DNA of 49,771 bases from Alphaproteobacteria bacterium (GTDB taxonomy: Bacteria > Pseudomonadota > Alphaproteobacteria > RS24): positions 1 through 49,771 of the forward strand of contig JAQWZC010000109.1 of assembly GCA_029253645.1 (NCBI GenBank). Reading direction: 5' to 3'. This document shows positions 40,532 to 49,750 of this stretch, in pieces. Each line of letters opens with the position of its first letter. Position 1 is the stretch's first letter. Both the position numbers and the translations under genes were made by a program. A model generated the notes under the pieces. That model made no database searches. It was given only the letters and a program-made list of their open reading frames with translations, and was not told the DNA's origin.

Positions 40532-40580
40532 TTATACGGCCGAAAACGCCTCATCTCATTTATACGGCGGAAAACGCCTC
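40532..40580. repeat. Direct repeat of the hslO 3' end (21 bp, 1 mismatch, 28-bp offset)
   Basis: ttatacggccgaaaacgcctc (40532-40552) and ttatacggcggaaaacgcctc (40560-40580). Confidence 0.95.
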
Positions 40581-41501
40581 GGTGGGCTCGAATACATAAT
40601 TTTCATTACAAAACTCGCAGCGCACTTCAACATTATCTTGCGCCTGCATTTCCGTGCGGTCGTTTTCAGACAATCCGGCCAGCATGTTCAACACGCGTTG
40701 GCGGGTGCACGGGCAGGCAAATGTCAGGGCGCGCGGCTCAAACACCCGCACCCCATCTTCATGAAACAAGCGAAACGCCAAGGCCTCGCCGCTTACATCG
40801 CTATCCAATAATTCGCTATCCTCAGTGGTCTGCAACAGGATTTCCAAGCGATTCCAATCATCATCAACGCGCTCAGGGTCGCCCTCGGGCGGGGTCTCAA
40901 TATCCACCACGCCGCCGGTCGCCGCCATTTGCTGCACAACAATGCCACCGGCGCGCCATTCGGTTTTGCCGCCGGGCAATAAAAGCGGCGCCGCCGCCAG
41001 TTTTAACGCCGTGCCGATTTGCTCGGAGCGTTCAAAATATCCCAATGCCGCATCGGCCAGCGTGTCGCCCTCAAGCGGCACAATGCCCTGATAGCGTTCC
41101 ATATCCGCGCCTTGGTCAACGGTGAAGGCCATATGCGCCTTATCGCCCAATAAAGCCATGGGCGGCTTGCCCGCTTTTAAGGCGGTCGCCAGCGCCGCCT
41201 CGTCAAATTGCGCGAAGCCGCGCAACCCGCCAAGGCCGTTTTCTTCCGGCGTATAATCGGCCATCAACATGGAAATCGGGCCATTGCCTTGCAATTGCAA
41301 AATAAACCGTCCGTCAAATTTCAACATTGTGCCCAGCATGGATGCCAGCACCAAAGCCTCGCCCAGCAAGCGGCTGACGGCTTCGGGATAATCATGGCGC
41401 AGCAGCACATCAGAGGCGAGACTGTTCAGCTTGACGGCGCGCCCATTGACGTTTTGCCCTTCAATACGAAACGGCAAGGCATAATTTTTTAACGCGCTCA
41501 T
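40560..41501 (-). CDS. hslO: Hsp33 redox-regulated chaperone
   Basis: CPCTRQRVLNMLAGLSENDRTEM...VEVRCEFCNENYVFEP, CxC and CxxC Hsp33 redox switch; likely start MSALKNYALPFRIEGQNV overlaps the argF stop. Confidence 0.95.
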   Translation of the reverse strand: MSALKNYALPFRIEGQNVNGRAVKLNSLASDVLLRHDYPEAVSRLLGEALVLASMLGTMLKFDGRFILQLQGNGPISMLMADYTPEENGLGGLRGFAQFDEAALATALKAGKPPMALLGDKAHMAFTVDQGADMERYQGIVPLEGDTLADAALGYFERSEQIGTALKLAAAPLLLPGGKTEWRAGGIVVQQMAATGGVVDIETPPEGDPERVDDDWNRLEILLQTTEDSELLDSDVSGEALAFRLFHEDGVRVFEPRALTFACPCTRQRVLNMLAGLSENDRTEMQAQDNVEVRCEFCNENYVFEPTEAFSAV

Positions 41502-42457
41502 AATGACATTTCCGGCGCGGCCCCCATGCAATGCAGCATGATGGCTTTTTGGGCATGGGCGCGATTTTCGGCTTCGTCGAAAATAACCGATGCCGCACCA
41601 TCAATCACCTCAGCCGTTACCTCACTGCCGCGATAGGCGGGCAGGCAATGCATGAATATCGGCGCATCGCCCCTCTTCATTAAATCTTGCGTTACTTGAT
41701 ACGGGCCAAAAGCGGCGGCCCGCTTTTGCGCCTCAGCCGGGTCATCGCTCATCGACACCCAGCAATCCGTCACCAGCGCGGCGGCATGATCGGCGGCTTG
41801 CGCGGCGGTTTCGCATAGCGTGATTTTTGCGCCCTTGGCCTGCGCTGCTTTAATCTCCGCATCCGCAATCGAAAAATCAGCCGGTGTCGCCAGCGCCAAT
41901 TCAAAATCCAATTCCGCGGCGGCATGCACAAAAGACAGGGCAACATTATTGCCATCGCCCAGCCAGGCCAATTTCTGCCCCGCCAATGCGCCCTTATGTT
42001 CTTCAAAAGTCATCAGGTCAGCGACGATTTGGCAAGGATGGCTATAGGCTGTCAGCCCGTTAATCACCGGCACATGGGCATGGGTGGCCAGCTCGCTCAG
42101 CGTTTCATGCGGGCCGGTGCGCAGCATGGCTAAATCGGCAAAACGCGATATGACCTCTGCCGTATCGGCAATGCTCTCGCCGCGTCCCAATTGCATATCG
42201 CTTTGGTTTAATATCACCGTCTGGCCGCCAAGCTGGCGCATGCCCATATCAAAAGACAGCCTTGTGCGGGTCGAGGGTTTTTCAAAAATCATCGCCAATA
42301 AATAACCGGCCAGCGGCGCATCATCATCCAGTGTGCCTTTTGGTTTACCGGCGCGCGCGGCTTTGCGCTTATGGGCAGCATCCAGCAAGGCGCGCAATTT
42401 GCCATCGGGCAAATCGGCAAGGTCGAGAAAATGGCTCTGATGGTCTGCCAAACTCAT
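41498..42457 (-). CDS. argF: Ornithine carbamoyltransferase
   Basis: EKPSTRTRLSFDMGMRQLGG, GLTAYSHPCQIVADLMT, FMHCLPAYRGSEVT. Confidence 0.96.
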   Translation of the reverse strand: MSLADHQSHFLDLADLPDGKLRALLDAAHKRKAARAGKPKGTLDDDAPLAGYLLAMIFEKPSTRTRLSFDMGMRQLGGQTVILNQSDMQLGRGESIADTAEVISRFADLAMLRTGPHETLSELATHAHVPVINGLTAYSHPCQIVADLMTFEEHKGALAGQKLAWLGDGNNVALSFVHAAAELDFELALATPADFSIADAEIKAAQAKGAKITLCETAAQAADHAAALVTDCWVSMSDDPAEAQKRAAAFGPYQVTQDLMKRGDAPIFMHCLPAYRGSEVTAEVIDGAASVIFDEAENRAHAQKAIMLHCMGAAPEMSL

Positions 42458-42460
42458 GGC

Positions 42461-43648
42461 TTACTCTCCTGCCCGCAATTTGGCGCAGGCTGTTTCTATG
42501 GCCGTCACGGCGATGTTAATCTCGTCTTGCGTCACATTGAGCGGCGGCAAAATACGCAGCACATTATCGCCCGCCCCAATGCTCAGCATTTTTTCATCCC
42601 TTAAAGCGGCGACCAAATCCATATTGGGCCGCTTGCATTTCAGCCCGACCATCAGGCCGCGCCCGCGCACATCTTCAAACATGTCGCTATTTTCTTCCAG
42701 CAGCCGCGCCAAATGCTGGCGGAAATAAATCGCCATATCCTGCACATGGGTGAGGAAAGCGTCATCATTCACCGCCGCCATCACCGCCGCGCCAACCGCG
42801 CAGGCCAGCGGATTGCCGCCATAAGTGGAGCCATGCGTGCCGGGCTGCATGACCTGGCCGACTTCTTGTGTCGTCATCACCGCGCCAAGCGGAAACCCGC
42901 CGCCAATGCCCTTGGCAATGGCCATCACATCCGGCGTCACCTCGGCCCATTCATGGGCAAATAATTTGCCGGTCCGGCCAATGCCGCATTGCACTTCGTC
43001 AAAGCCCAATAAAATATCATGCCGGTCGCATAATGCGCGCAAGCCGCGCAGAAAATCCGTGCCGACATCGCGCACCCCGCCCTCGCCCTGCACCGGCTCA
43101 ATGAGAATGCCCGCAATGGTGTCATCCATCAGGCTTTCCACCGCCGCCAAAGTCAGCTCGGGGCATTGCACAAAACCGCCGGGCGCCGGCCCAAATCCTT
43201 CGAGATAGGCTTGATTGCCGGCCGCTGCCAAAGCCGCCAAAGTGCGGCCATGAAAGGCCCCGTCAAAACCGATAAGCGTCACTTTTTCGAGCGCGCCCTT
43301 GGCCGCATGATATTTCCGCATGGCCTTAATCATGCCCTCAGCCGCTTCGGCACCGGAATTTGTGAAAAACACCAAATCGGCAAAGCTGGCATCGCATAGC
43401 GCATCGGCCAATTTTTCCTGTTCGGGAATGTGATAGAGATTGGAGACATGCCACAGCTTTTCCGACTGCGCGTGCAGCGCGGCATTAAGCTGGGGATGCG
43501 CGTGACCCAGCGTGTTGACCGCCACGCCCGAGCCGAAATCGAGATATTTCTCGCCGCTCTCGGTTTCCAGCCACGCGCCTTGGCCGCGCACAAACCGCAA
43601 GGCGGCGCGATTATAGGTCGGCATGATATGGCTGTTACCGGTGCTCAT
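42461..43648 (-). CDS. argD: Acetylornithine aminotransferase
   Basis: YLDFGSGVAVNTLGHAHPQL, FTNSGAEAAEGMIKAMRKYH, GFDEVQCGIGRTGKLFAHE; likely start MSTGNSHIMPTYNRAALRF. Confidence 0.95.
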   Translation of the reverse strand: MSTGNSHIMPTYNRAALRFVRGQGAWLETESGEKYLDFGSGVAVNTLGHAHPQLNAALHAQSEKLWHVSNLYHIPEQEKLADALCDASFADLVFFTNSGAEAAEGMIKAMRKYHAAKGALEKVTLIGFDGAFHGRTLAALAAAGNQAYLEGFGPAPGGFVQCPELTLAAVESLMDDTIAGILIEPVQGEGGVRDVGTDFLRGLRALCDRHDILLGFDEVQCGIGRTGKLFAHEWAEVTPDVMAIAKGIGGGFPLGAVMTTQEVGQVMQPGTHGSTYGGNPLACAVGAAVMAAVNDDAFLTHVQDMAIYFRQHLARLLEENSDMFEDVRGRGLMVGLKCKRPNMDLVAALRDEKMLSIGAGDNVLRILPPLNVTQDEINIAVTAIETACAKLRAGE

Positions 43649-43693
43649 GTCACTCTCCTGCTCGCCGCCTATCATCAGGCGGGCCAATAGAAA

Positions 43694-43719
43694 AAGCCGC
43701 CATTCAGCGAAGGCGGCTT
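43694..43719 (-). terminator. Rho-independent terminator of the upstream ABC permease gene
   Basis: Reverse strand AAGCCGCC-ttcgctgaat-GGCGGCTT followed by TTTC. Confidence 0.75.
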
Positions 43720-43787
43720 GCTGAGGACGATTTTTACCCTAAAAGCGGGTTTTTTGGCAAGGGGGTGGCTGTTTTTAGCTTTGCAGT

Positions 43788-44669
43788 TTAGCTTTTCAGA
43801 CGCCAGCCGCGCGCCAAAACAAATTGGCACATGGCCGAACCGATAAGCGTCAGGCCAATAAGCATGCCCGCGCCGAATAAAAGCGAGCCTTCCGCATGGC
43901 CGGTCAGCGCATAGCGAAACCCGTCAATCATGTAAAAGAACGGATTATATTGCGTCACATTATAGGCAAATTCCGGCAATTGGGTGACCGAGTAAAATGT
44001 GCCGGATAAAAAGGCCAGCGGCGTGATGATGAAATTGGAAATCGTCGCCAAATGGTCAAATTTATCGGCCCAAATGCCGCCCAGCAGGCCAATTTGGCCG
44101 AGCAAAAGCGAGGCGATACAGGCATAAAACAAGGCGGCGAAAAAACTATGCACGGTGAAATCAACAAAAAACGACATGGCCGTAAATGTACCAATGCCGA
44201 CAAACAGCCCGCGCGTCAGCCCGCCAAAAGTAATGCCGATATTCAATTCCAGCGGCGATAGCGGCGGCATCAGAAAATCCACGACATTGCCCTGCACTTT
44301 GGCGACCAGCAGCGAGGATGAGCTATTGGCAAAGGCATTTTGCACAATCGACATCATAATCAGCCCGGGCGCGAGGAAATTAATAAACGGCACACCATTA
44401 ATATCGGGGCGCAAACCGGCCAAAGCCAGCGAGAAAATCGCCAAAAACAGCAAAGTGGTAACAATTGGCGCCATCAGCGTTTGCATCCACACTTTCGTAA
44501 AGCGGCGCACTTCTTTTTTATAAAGCGTCCATAGACCCAGCCAGTTAAAGCGGCCAAATTGGCGCACACCCAAGGCCGGATAGGCGCTGGCGGCGGGCGC
44601 ACCGGACTCTGATTTGGCATCTGAGGCGGCGGCGAGGACGGTGTTTTGCGGTGAGTCTGCTTGTTCCAT
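43788..44669 (-). CDS. ABC-2 type transporter permease
   Basis: FLAPGLIMMSIVQNAFANSSSSLLVAKVQGNVVDFLMPPLSPLELNIG..., FSGTFYS-like LSGTFYSVTQLPEF; start placed at MEQADSPQ (44669). Confidence 0.88.
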   Translation of the reverse strand: MEQADSPQNTVLAAASDAKSESGAPAASAYPALGVRQFGRFNWLGLWTLYKKEVRRFTKVWMQTLMAPIVTTLLFLAIFSLALAGLRPDINGVPFINFLAPGLIMMSIVQNAFANSSSSLLVAKVQGNVVDFLMPPLSPLELNIGITFGGLTRGLFVGIGTFTAMSFFVDFTVHSFFAALFYACIASLLLGQIGLLGGIWADKFDHLATISNFIITPLAFLSGTFYSVTQLPEFAYNVTQYNPFFYMIDGFRYALTGHAEGSLLFGAGMLIGLTLIGSAMCQFVLARGWRLKS

Positions 44670-44725
44670 GACGCAGACAATAGGCCAATCATGGACAGGT
44701 TCAAGGCAAATATCGTCGCGGCGAC

Positions 44726-44754
44726 GATTCGAATCATGTGGATAAGGAAGAATC
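44726..44754. promoter_or_regulatory. Cluster of three GANTC sites flanking a perfect DnaA box upstream of gcrA
   Basis: GATTC 44726-44730, GAATC 44731-44735, TGTGGATAA 44737-44745 (reverse complement of TTATCCACA), GAATC 44750-44754. Confidence 0.7.
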
Positions 44755-44765
44755 AGCCTTTCCCT

Positions 44766-44789
44766 TTTTCTACTATATTTAGTAGAAAA
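44766..44789. promoter_or_regulatory. Perfect 10+4+10 inverted repeat, candidate operator, upstream of gcrA
   Basis: TTTTCTACTA-TATT-TAGTAGAAAA. Confidence 0.65.
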
Positions 44790-44855
44790 TAAAAGTAACG
44801 CCACTAGATGTGGTGGAAAAAATTGAAGATGAACTGATTTCGGAGGGTGCAAATC

Positions 44856-45338
44856 ATGGCATGGACTGACGAACGTGTTGAAATGCTTAAACAATTATGG
44901 ACTGACGGCTTATCTGCCAGTCAGATTGCCCGCAAAATGGGTGGTGTGACCCGTAATGCGGTTATCGGCAAAGTGCATCGGCTGGGGCTTTCCGGTCGGG
45001 CGACCCCGGCGCGGGTCTCAACGGCACGGATTTCTGCCGGTTCAGGACGGGCGCGCCCGTCAACGCCCTCATTATCGGGCAGCCAGCGTTTTCGAGCCAC
45101 TGAGTTGGATGATATTAAAGACCAAGTCGTGCCGGAACCGATTTTAAGCCCTGAGGAACGTGCCAGCGTCTTGCATCTGACCGAGCATACATGCAAATGG
45201 CCGATTGGGGACCCGGGCACGACCGAGTTTCATTTCTGCGGGGCGCGCGCCAAAAGCGGCAGCCCTTATTGCACAACCCATGCGGCACAAGCCTATCAGC
45301 CGCTGGAACGCCGACGTAAGAAAAAAGTCGCGCGCTAA
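44856..45338 (+). CDS. gcrA: GcrA cell cycle regulator
   Basis: MAWTDERVEMLKQLWTDGLSASQIARKMGGVTRNAVIGKVHRLGLSGR...CKWPIGDPGTTEFHFCGA...YCTTHAAQAYQP. Confidence 0.97.
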   Translation: MAWTDERVEMLKQLWTDGLSASQIARKMGGVTRNAVIGKVHRLGLSGRATPARVSTARISAGSGRARPSTPSLSGSQRFRATELDDIKDQVVPEPILSPEERASVLHLTEHTCKWPIGDPGTTEFHFCGARAKSGSPYCTTHAAQAYQPLERRRKKKVAR

Positions 45339-45440
45339 AGCCTTTCGCATTCCGCCCCGTTCATCCGGCGCGATGGGCGGGGCTTTTGCTGGCTTTTTTT
45401 CAGCAACTCGACAATGATAAGTGCCGTCAGGGAGAATTTT

Positions 45441-46274
45441 ATGCGTCAATTTAAAGATAAAGTCTGCGTCATCACCGGTGCAGGTAGCGGCATTGGGGCG
45501 GCCTGCGCCCACGCCATGGCCGCGCAAGGCGCCACAATTATCGGCACTGATTTGCGCCAAGACATGTTGGCCGACACCAAAGCCGCCATTAATGCCGCCG
45601 ATTCGGATGGCCGTATGGAAAGCTTCATGGTCGATGTGTCCGATCGCGATGCCATGTTTGACCTGGCCGCGCGCGTTGAAAAAGACTTTGGCGGTGCCGA
45701 CCTGATTTTGAATAATGCCGGTGTCGCATTCGGCGCGCCGGTCTCGGAGATGAGTGTCGATGATTGCAAATGGCTGATGGATATTAATTTCTGGGGTGTG
45801 GTGAATGGCACGCAAGCCTTTCTGCCGCATTTCATCACTAAGGGCAGCGGTCATGTGGCCAATATATCCTCGATTTTCGGCCTGATTGGGGTGCCGACCC
45901 AAGCCGCCTATAATGCCTCAAAATTCGCCGTATTGGGTTTTACCGAAGCCCTGCGCCATGAAATGCGCGGCTCGGATATTGGCGTCTCGACCATTCACCC
46001 GGGCGGCATTAATACAAATATTGTGCGCCATGCGCGCGTGCAGCAAGGCCCCGAAGCCGAGGCCGAGCGCGAGGAAGCGATTCAGCGTTTCGCCCAATTC
46101 ACCATGACGCAGCCCGATGGCGCGGCCAAAGTGATTATGAAGGGCATTCGAAAAAACAAGGCGCGGATTCTTATCGGCCCTGATGCCCATGTGGTGGATT
46201 GGATTCGCCGCCTGTTTCCGGCCAGCTATTTGCGGCTGCTGCCAATGATGGATTTAACCCGCAACCAAGATTAA
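45441..46274 (+). CDS. SDR family NAD(P)-dependent oxidoreductase
   Basis: VITGAGSGIGAACAHAMA, LILNNAGVAF, AAYNASKFAV (YxxxK). Confidence 0.93.
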   Translation: MRQFKDKVCVITGAGSGIGAACAHAMAAQGATIIGTDLRQDMLADTKAAINAADSDGRMESFMVDVSDRDAMFDLAARVEKDFGGADLILNNAGVAFGAPVSEMSVDDCKWLMDINFWGVVNGTQAFLPHFITKGSGHVANISSIFGLIGVPTQAAYNASKFAVLGFTEALRHEMRGSDIGVSTIHPGGINTNIVRHARVQQGPEAEAEREEAIQRFAQFTMTQPDGAAKVIMKGIRKNKARILIGPDAHVVDWIRRLFPASYLRLLPMMDLTRNQD

Positions 46275-46378
46275 ACCGGCGCACCGCTCCGACGATTTTC
46301 ATGGATGACACGCCCTAGTTGACTGACCGTGGTTGACTGGCCCTAGTTGACATAAGAGCGGGCGCGGCTTAGAACGCA

Positions 46379-46391
46379 AATGATAATCATT
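46379..46391. promoter_or_regulatory. Putative Fur box upstream of the iron-binding protein gene
   Basis: AATGATAATCATT inside gcAAATGATAATCATTcgc, near-palindromic GATAATCATT core. Confidence 0.75.
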
Positions 46392-46410
46392 CGCACTTGC
46401 AGGATATCCC

Positions 46411-47496
46411 ATGCGCTTTCGTCCCATTGCCTTATCAGCGTTTTTCAGCCTCCCTGTGGCGGCTCTTTTTGTCGGCTTACTGGTGAGCTTTGGATATGGC
46501 CCCAGCACGGCCCAAGAAACTGGGCAAAAAACCGCGCAAGAAAACCAAGTTGTTAATGTCTATTCCTATCGCCAACCGTTTTTGGTCGAACCGCTTTTCG
46601 CGCAATTCACCGCCGAGACGGGCATTCAAGTCAAAGTCATATTCGCCAAAAAAGGCCTGATTGAGCGCGTGAAAACCGAGGGCAAGCGCTCGCCTGCCGA
46701 TGTCATTTTAACGGTTGATATTGGACGCCTCCATGCCGCCCGAGAAGTGGCGCAACCGGTGCGCTCGGCGATTTTGACACGGCATATTCCAGCGCGCGCG
46801 CGCGGCACGGATGATACATGGTTCGGCCTGACCTGGCGGGCGCGTGTGGCTTATGTCTCGCGCAGCCGGGTGCCGGAGACCGATTTATCTTTTGCCGATT
46901 TGGCCGACCCGCAATTTCGCGGTCGCATATGCCTGCGCTCGGGCCAGCATCCTTACAATATCGCGCTGTTTGCCGCCTTGCTCGAGCATATGGGCGAGGC
47001 GCGGTTTACCGACTGGTTGACCGGCTTAAAGGCCAATCTGGCGGGCAAGCCATCGGGCAATGACCGCGCTCAAGTGCGTAAAGTCTATGGCGGCGCGTGT
47101 GATATCGCCATTGGCAATACCTATTATATGGGCAAAATGCAGACCAATGAGAAAAAGCCCGTTCAGCAAGACTGGGCAAAATCCGTACGCGTGGTGTTTC
47201 CCGATATGCCACGCGGCGGCGCACATATGAATTTATCCGGCATGGCGATGGCCAAATACGCGCCCAATCGCGCCAATGCCCAAAAGCTGATGGAGTTTTT
47301 GGTCTCTGCGGCGGCGCAGAAAACCTATGCTGAGGTGAATTTTGAATATCCGATACGCGCCGATATCGCGGCCTCGGTGCGGGTGCAAAGCTGGGGCAGC
47401 TTTACCCCTGACACTTTATCCCTCAATAAGATTGCCGCCTTGCGCGGACGCGCCAGCGAAATTGTGGACGAAGTTTCCTTTAATCTTGGCCCCTAA
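46411..47496 (+). CDS. Fe(3+) ABC transporter substrate-binding protein (FbpA/FutA-like)
   Basis: VVNVYSYRQPFLVEPLFAQFTAETGIQVKVIFAKKGLIERVKTEG, GACDIAIGNTYYMGKM. Confidence 0.93.
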   Translation: MRFRPIALSAFFSLPVAALFVGLLVSFGYGPSTAQETGQKTAQENQVVNVYSYRQPFLVEPLFAQFTAETGIQVKVIFAKKGLIERVKTEGKRSPADVILTVDIGRLHAAREVAQPVRSAILTRHIPARARGTDDTWFGLTWRARVAYVSRSRVPETDLSFADLADPQFRGRICLRSGQHPYNIALFAALLEHMGEARFTDWLTGLKANLAGKPSGNDRAQVRKVYGGACDIAIGNTYYMGKMQTNEKKPVQQDWAKSVRVVFPDMPRGGAHMNLSGMAMAKYAPNRANAQKLMEFLVSAAAQKTYAEVNFEYPIRADIAASVRVQSWGSFTPDTLSLNKIAALRGRASEIVDEVSFNLGP

Positions 47497-47535
47497 TATG
47501 GGAAGCTTTCCTCGTTAAGAAAAAGGAGGAACACC

Positions 47536-47943
47536 ATGTCATTTACCGGAAGCTGCTATTGCGGCAAAATAAAATACCAAGCCGAGGGCGATGCGGTGAT
47601 GAAACTGCAATGCCATTGTCGCGAATGCACTTATATCACAGGCGGCGCGGCCAATCTGACGATGGGCGTGGCTGAGGCGGGTTTCAAATACACCCAAGGC
47701 ACGCCATCGACTTATCAGCGTGACGATATTGACGGCGCCGTAACGCGTGAGTTTTGTGGCGATTGCGGCACACCGCTTTTGACCCGCGCCCCGGGCGCAC
47801 CAGGCGCGGTTTTGTTGAAAATCGGATCGCTCGACAATCCGGCTGATTTCAGTGGCCCTGATGCGGCCATTTATACTGATGAGAAACATGATTTCCATGT
47901 GATCGCCGATGGCGTTGCCCAATTTGGCAAATTGCCCGGTTAA
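47536..47943 (+). CDS. GFA family (glutathione-dependent formaldehyde-activating-like) protein
   Basis: GSCYCGKIKYQAEGD, QCHCRECTYITGG, FCGDCGTPLLTR. Confidence 0.93.
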   Translation: MSFTGSCYCGKIKYQAEGDAVMKLQCHCRECTYITGGAANLTMGVAEAGFKYTQGTPSTYQRDDIDGAVTREFCGDCGTPLLTRAPGAPGAVLLKIGSLDNPADFSGPDAAIYTDEKHDFHVIADGVAQFGKLPG

Positions 47944-47952
47944 GTAATACCT

Positions 47953-48050
47953 CGGCAGAGAAATCTGCCGCCCGGTTAAACAAAAAAACCCCCGGCAGAT
48001 TGCTCTGCCGCCCGGTTAAACAAAAAAACCCCCGGCAGAAGAATCTGCCG
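47953..48050. repeat. Tandem 40-bp repeat (2.45 copies) of terminator-like hairpins with variable tetraloops
   Basis: CGGCAGA-nnnn-TCTGCCG at 47953-47970 (loop GAAA), 47993-48010 (TTGC), 48033-48050 (AGAA); identical spacers CCCGGTTAAACAAAAAAACCCC. Confidence 0.97.
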
Positions 48051-48054
48051 GGGG
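48022..48054 (-). terminator. Rho-independent terminator of amtB
   Basis: Reverse strand CCCCCGGCAGA-TTCT-TCTGCCGGGGG-TTTTTTTG. Confidence 0.92.
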
Positions 48055-48073
48055 TCACGCTCACTAGGGGATA

Positions 48074-49384
48074 TCAAGTGCGCGAGAACTCGGGATAGGC
48101 TTCAATGCCCAGTTCTTCTTTATCGAGGCCCATCATTTCGCCGTCTTCATCGACGCGGATGCCCATCACCGCTTTCAGTATCGACCACAAAATGCCACTG
48201 GCAATCATGGTGAAGATACCGACAGCAACGACGCCAATGGCCTGCACAGTGTAGGTCGCATCGCTATTGGTCAGCGGCACAATCAATGTGCCCCAAATAC
48301 CGCAAACCAGGTGAGCCGGAATGGCACCGACAACATCATCGACTTTAAACTTGTCGAGCAGCGGCACAGCCAGAACCACCAGCACACCACCCACAGCACC
48401 GATAAAGGCGGCTGCCGGAATGGACGGGGTCAACGGCTCAGCCGTGATGGAGACAAGGCCACCAATCGCACCGTTCAGCGCCATGGTCAGGTCAATTTTG
48501 CCATACAGCGCATTTGACGCAATCATTGCCGCCACAACACCGGCCGCAGCGGCCATATTGGTGTTGATGAAGATGTTGGAGATGGCTGCCGCATCGGCAC
48601 CTGAACCCAGAGCCAGTTGCGAACCGCCATTAAAGCCGAACCAACCGAGCCACAAAATGAATGTGCCCAAAGTGGCCAAAGGCATATTGGAACCCGGGAT
48701 TGGGTTAACTTCGCCATTCGGGCCATATTTACCGGCGCGCGCGCCGAGAATAATGGCACCGGCCAGAGCCGCCCAACCACCGGTTGAGTGCACCAGTGTC
48801 GAACCGGCAAAGTCAGAAAAGCCCATAGCGTCGAGCCAGCCTGTGCCCCACTCCCAGCTGCCGACGATTGGATAAATAAATCCGGTCAGGAACAGCGTGA
48901 AGATAAGGAACGGCCACAGCTTCATCCGCTCGGCAATGGTGCCGGACACGATGGAAGCTGTTGTGGCGCAGAACACCATTTGGAAATACCAGTCAGAACC
49001 GGAGGCATAGCCGCCCGAGAAATCAGGTGTTTCACCGGCAATGGCGCTGTCATCGGCTGACCATACGGAGAACAACTCACCGATATAACCACCTTCGGCA
49101 ATGCCATACATCAGATTATAGCCGACCAGCCAATACATCAGACCGGCAATGGCGAATAATGAAATGTTTTTGACACAAATCGTAGCCACATTTTTGGACC
49201 GGACCATGCCGCTTTCGAGCATGGTAAAACCGGCGGCCATGAACATGACCAAGAAACCGCAGACCAGGAACAGGAATGTGTTGAACACATAGGCTGTCTC
49301 AGGGCTGACTTCAGCGAGGGCCGGACCGGCTGCCAAAGACAAAGCCGAACCCAGTCCCAAAATTTTGAGAGTATTTTTCAACAT
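48074..49384 (-). CDS. amtB: Ammonium transporter
   Basis: MAAGFTMLESGMVRSKN, DFAGSTLVHSTGGWAALAGAIILGAR, LGTFILWLGWFGFNGGS. Confidence 0.97.
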   Translation of the reverse strand: MLKNTLKILGLGSALSLAAGPALAEVSPETAYVFNTFLFLVCGFLVMFMAAGFTMLESGMVRSKNVATICVKNISLFAIAGLMYWLVGYNLMYGIAEGGYIGELFSVWSADDSAIAGETPDFSGGYASGSDWYFQMVFCATTASIVSGTIAERMKLWPFLIFTLFLTGFIYPIVGSWEWGTGWLDAMGFSDFAGSTLVHSTGGWAALAGAIILGARAGKYGPNGEVNPIPGSNMPLATLGTFILWLGWFGFNGGSQLALGSGADAAAISNIFINTNMAAAAGVVAAMIASNALYGKIDLTMALNGAIGGLVSITAEPLTPSIPAAAFIGAVGGVLVVLAVPLLDKFKVDDVVGAIPAHLVCGIWGTLIVPLTNSDATYTVQAIGVVAVGIFTMIASGILWSILKAVMGIRVDEDGEMMGLDKEELGIEAYPEFSRT

Positions 49385-49396
49385 TGGTGGAGTCCT

Positions 49397-49750
<354 letters not shown>

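Noticed and set aside
40532-40580. Attachment site of an integrated element
   Set aside because: The copies are only 28 bp apart with no integrase or cargo; better explained as a short tandem duplication
47953-48050. CRISPR-like array
   Set aside because: The repeated part includes nearly the whole 40-bp unit and only the 4-nt loops vary, so there are no spacers; the structure is terminator-like
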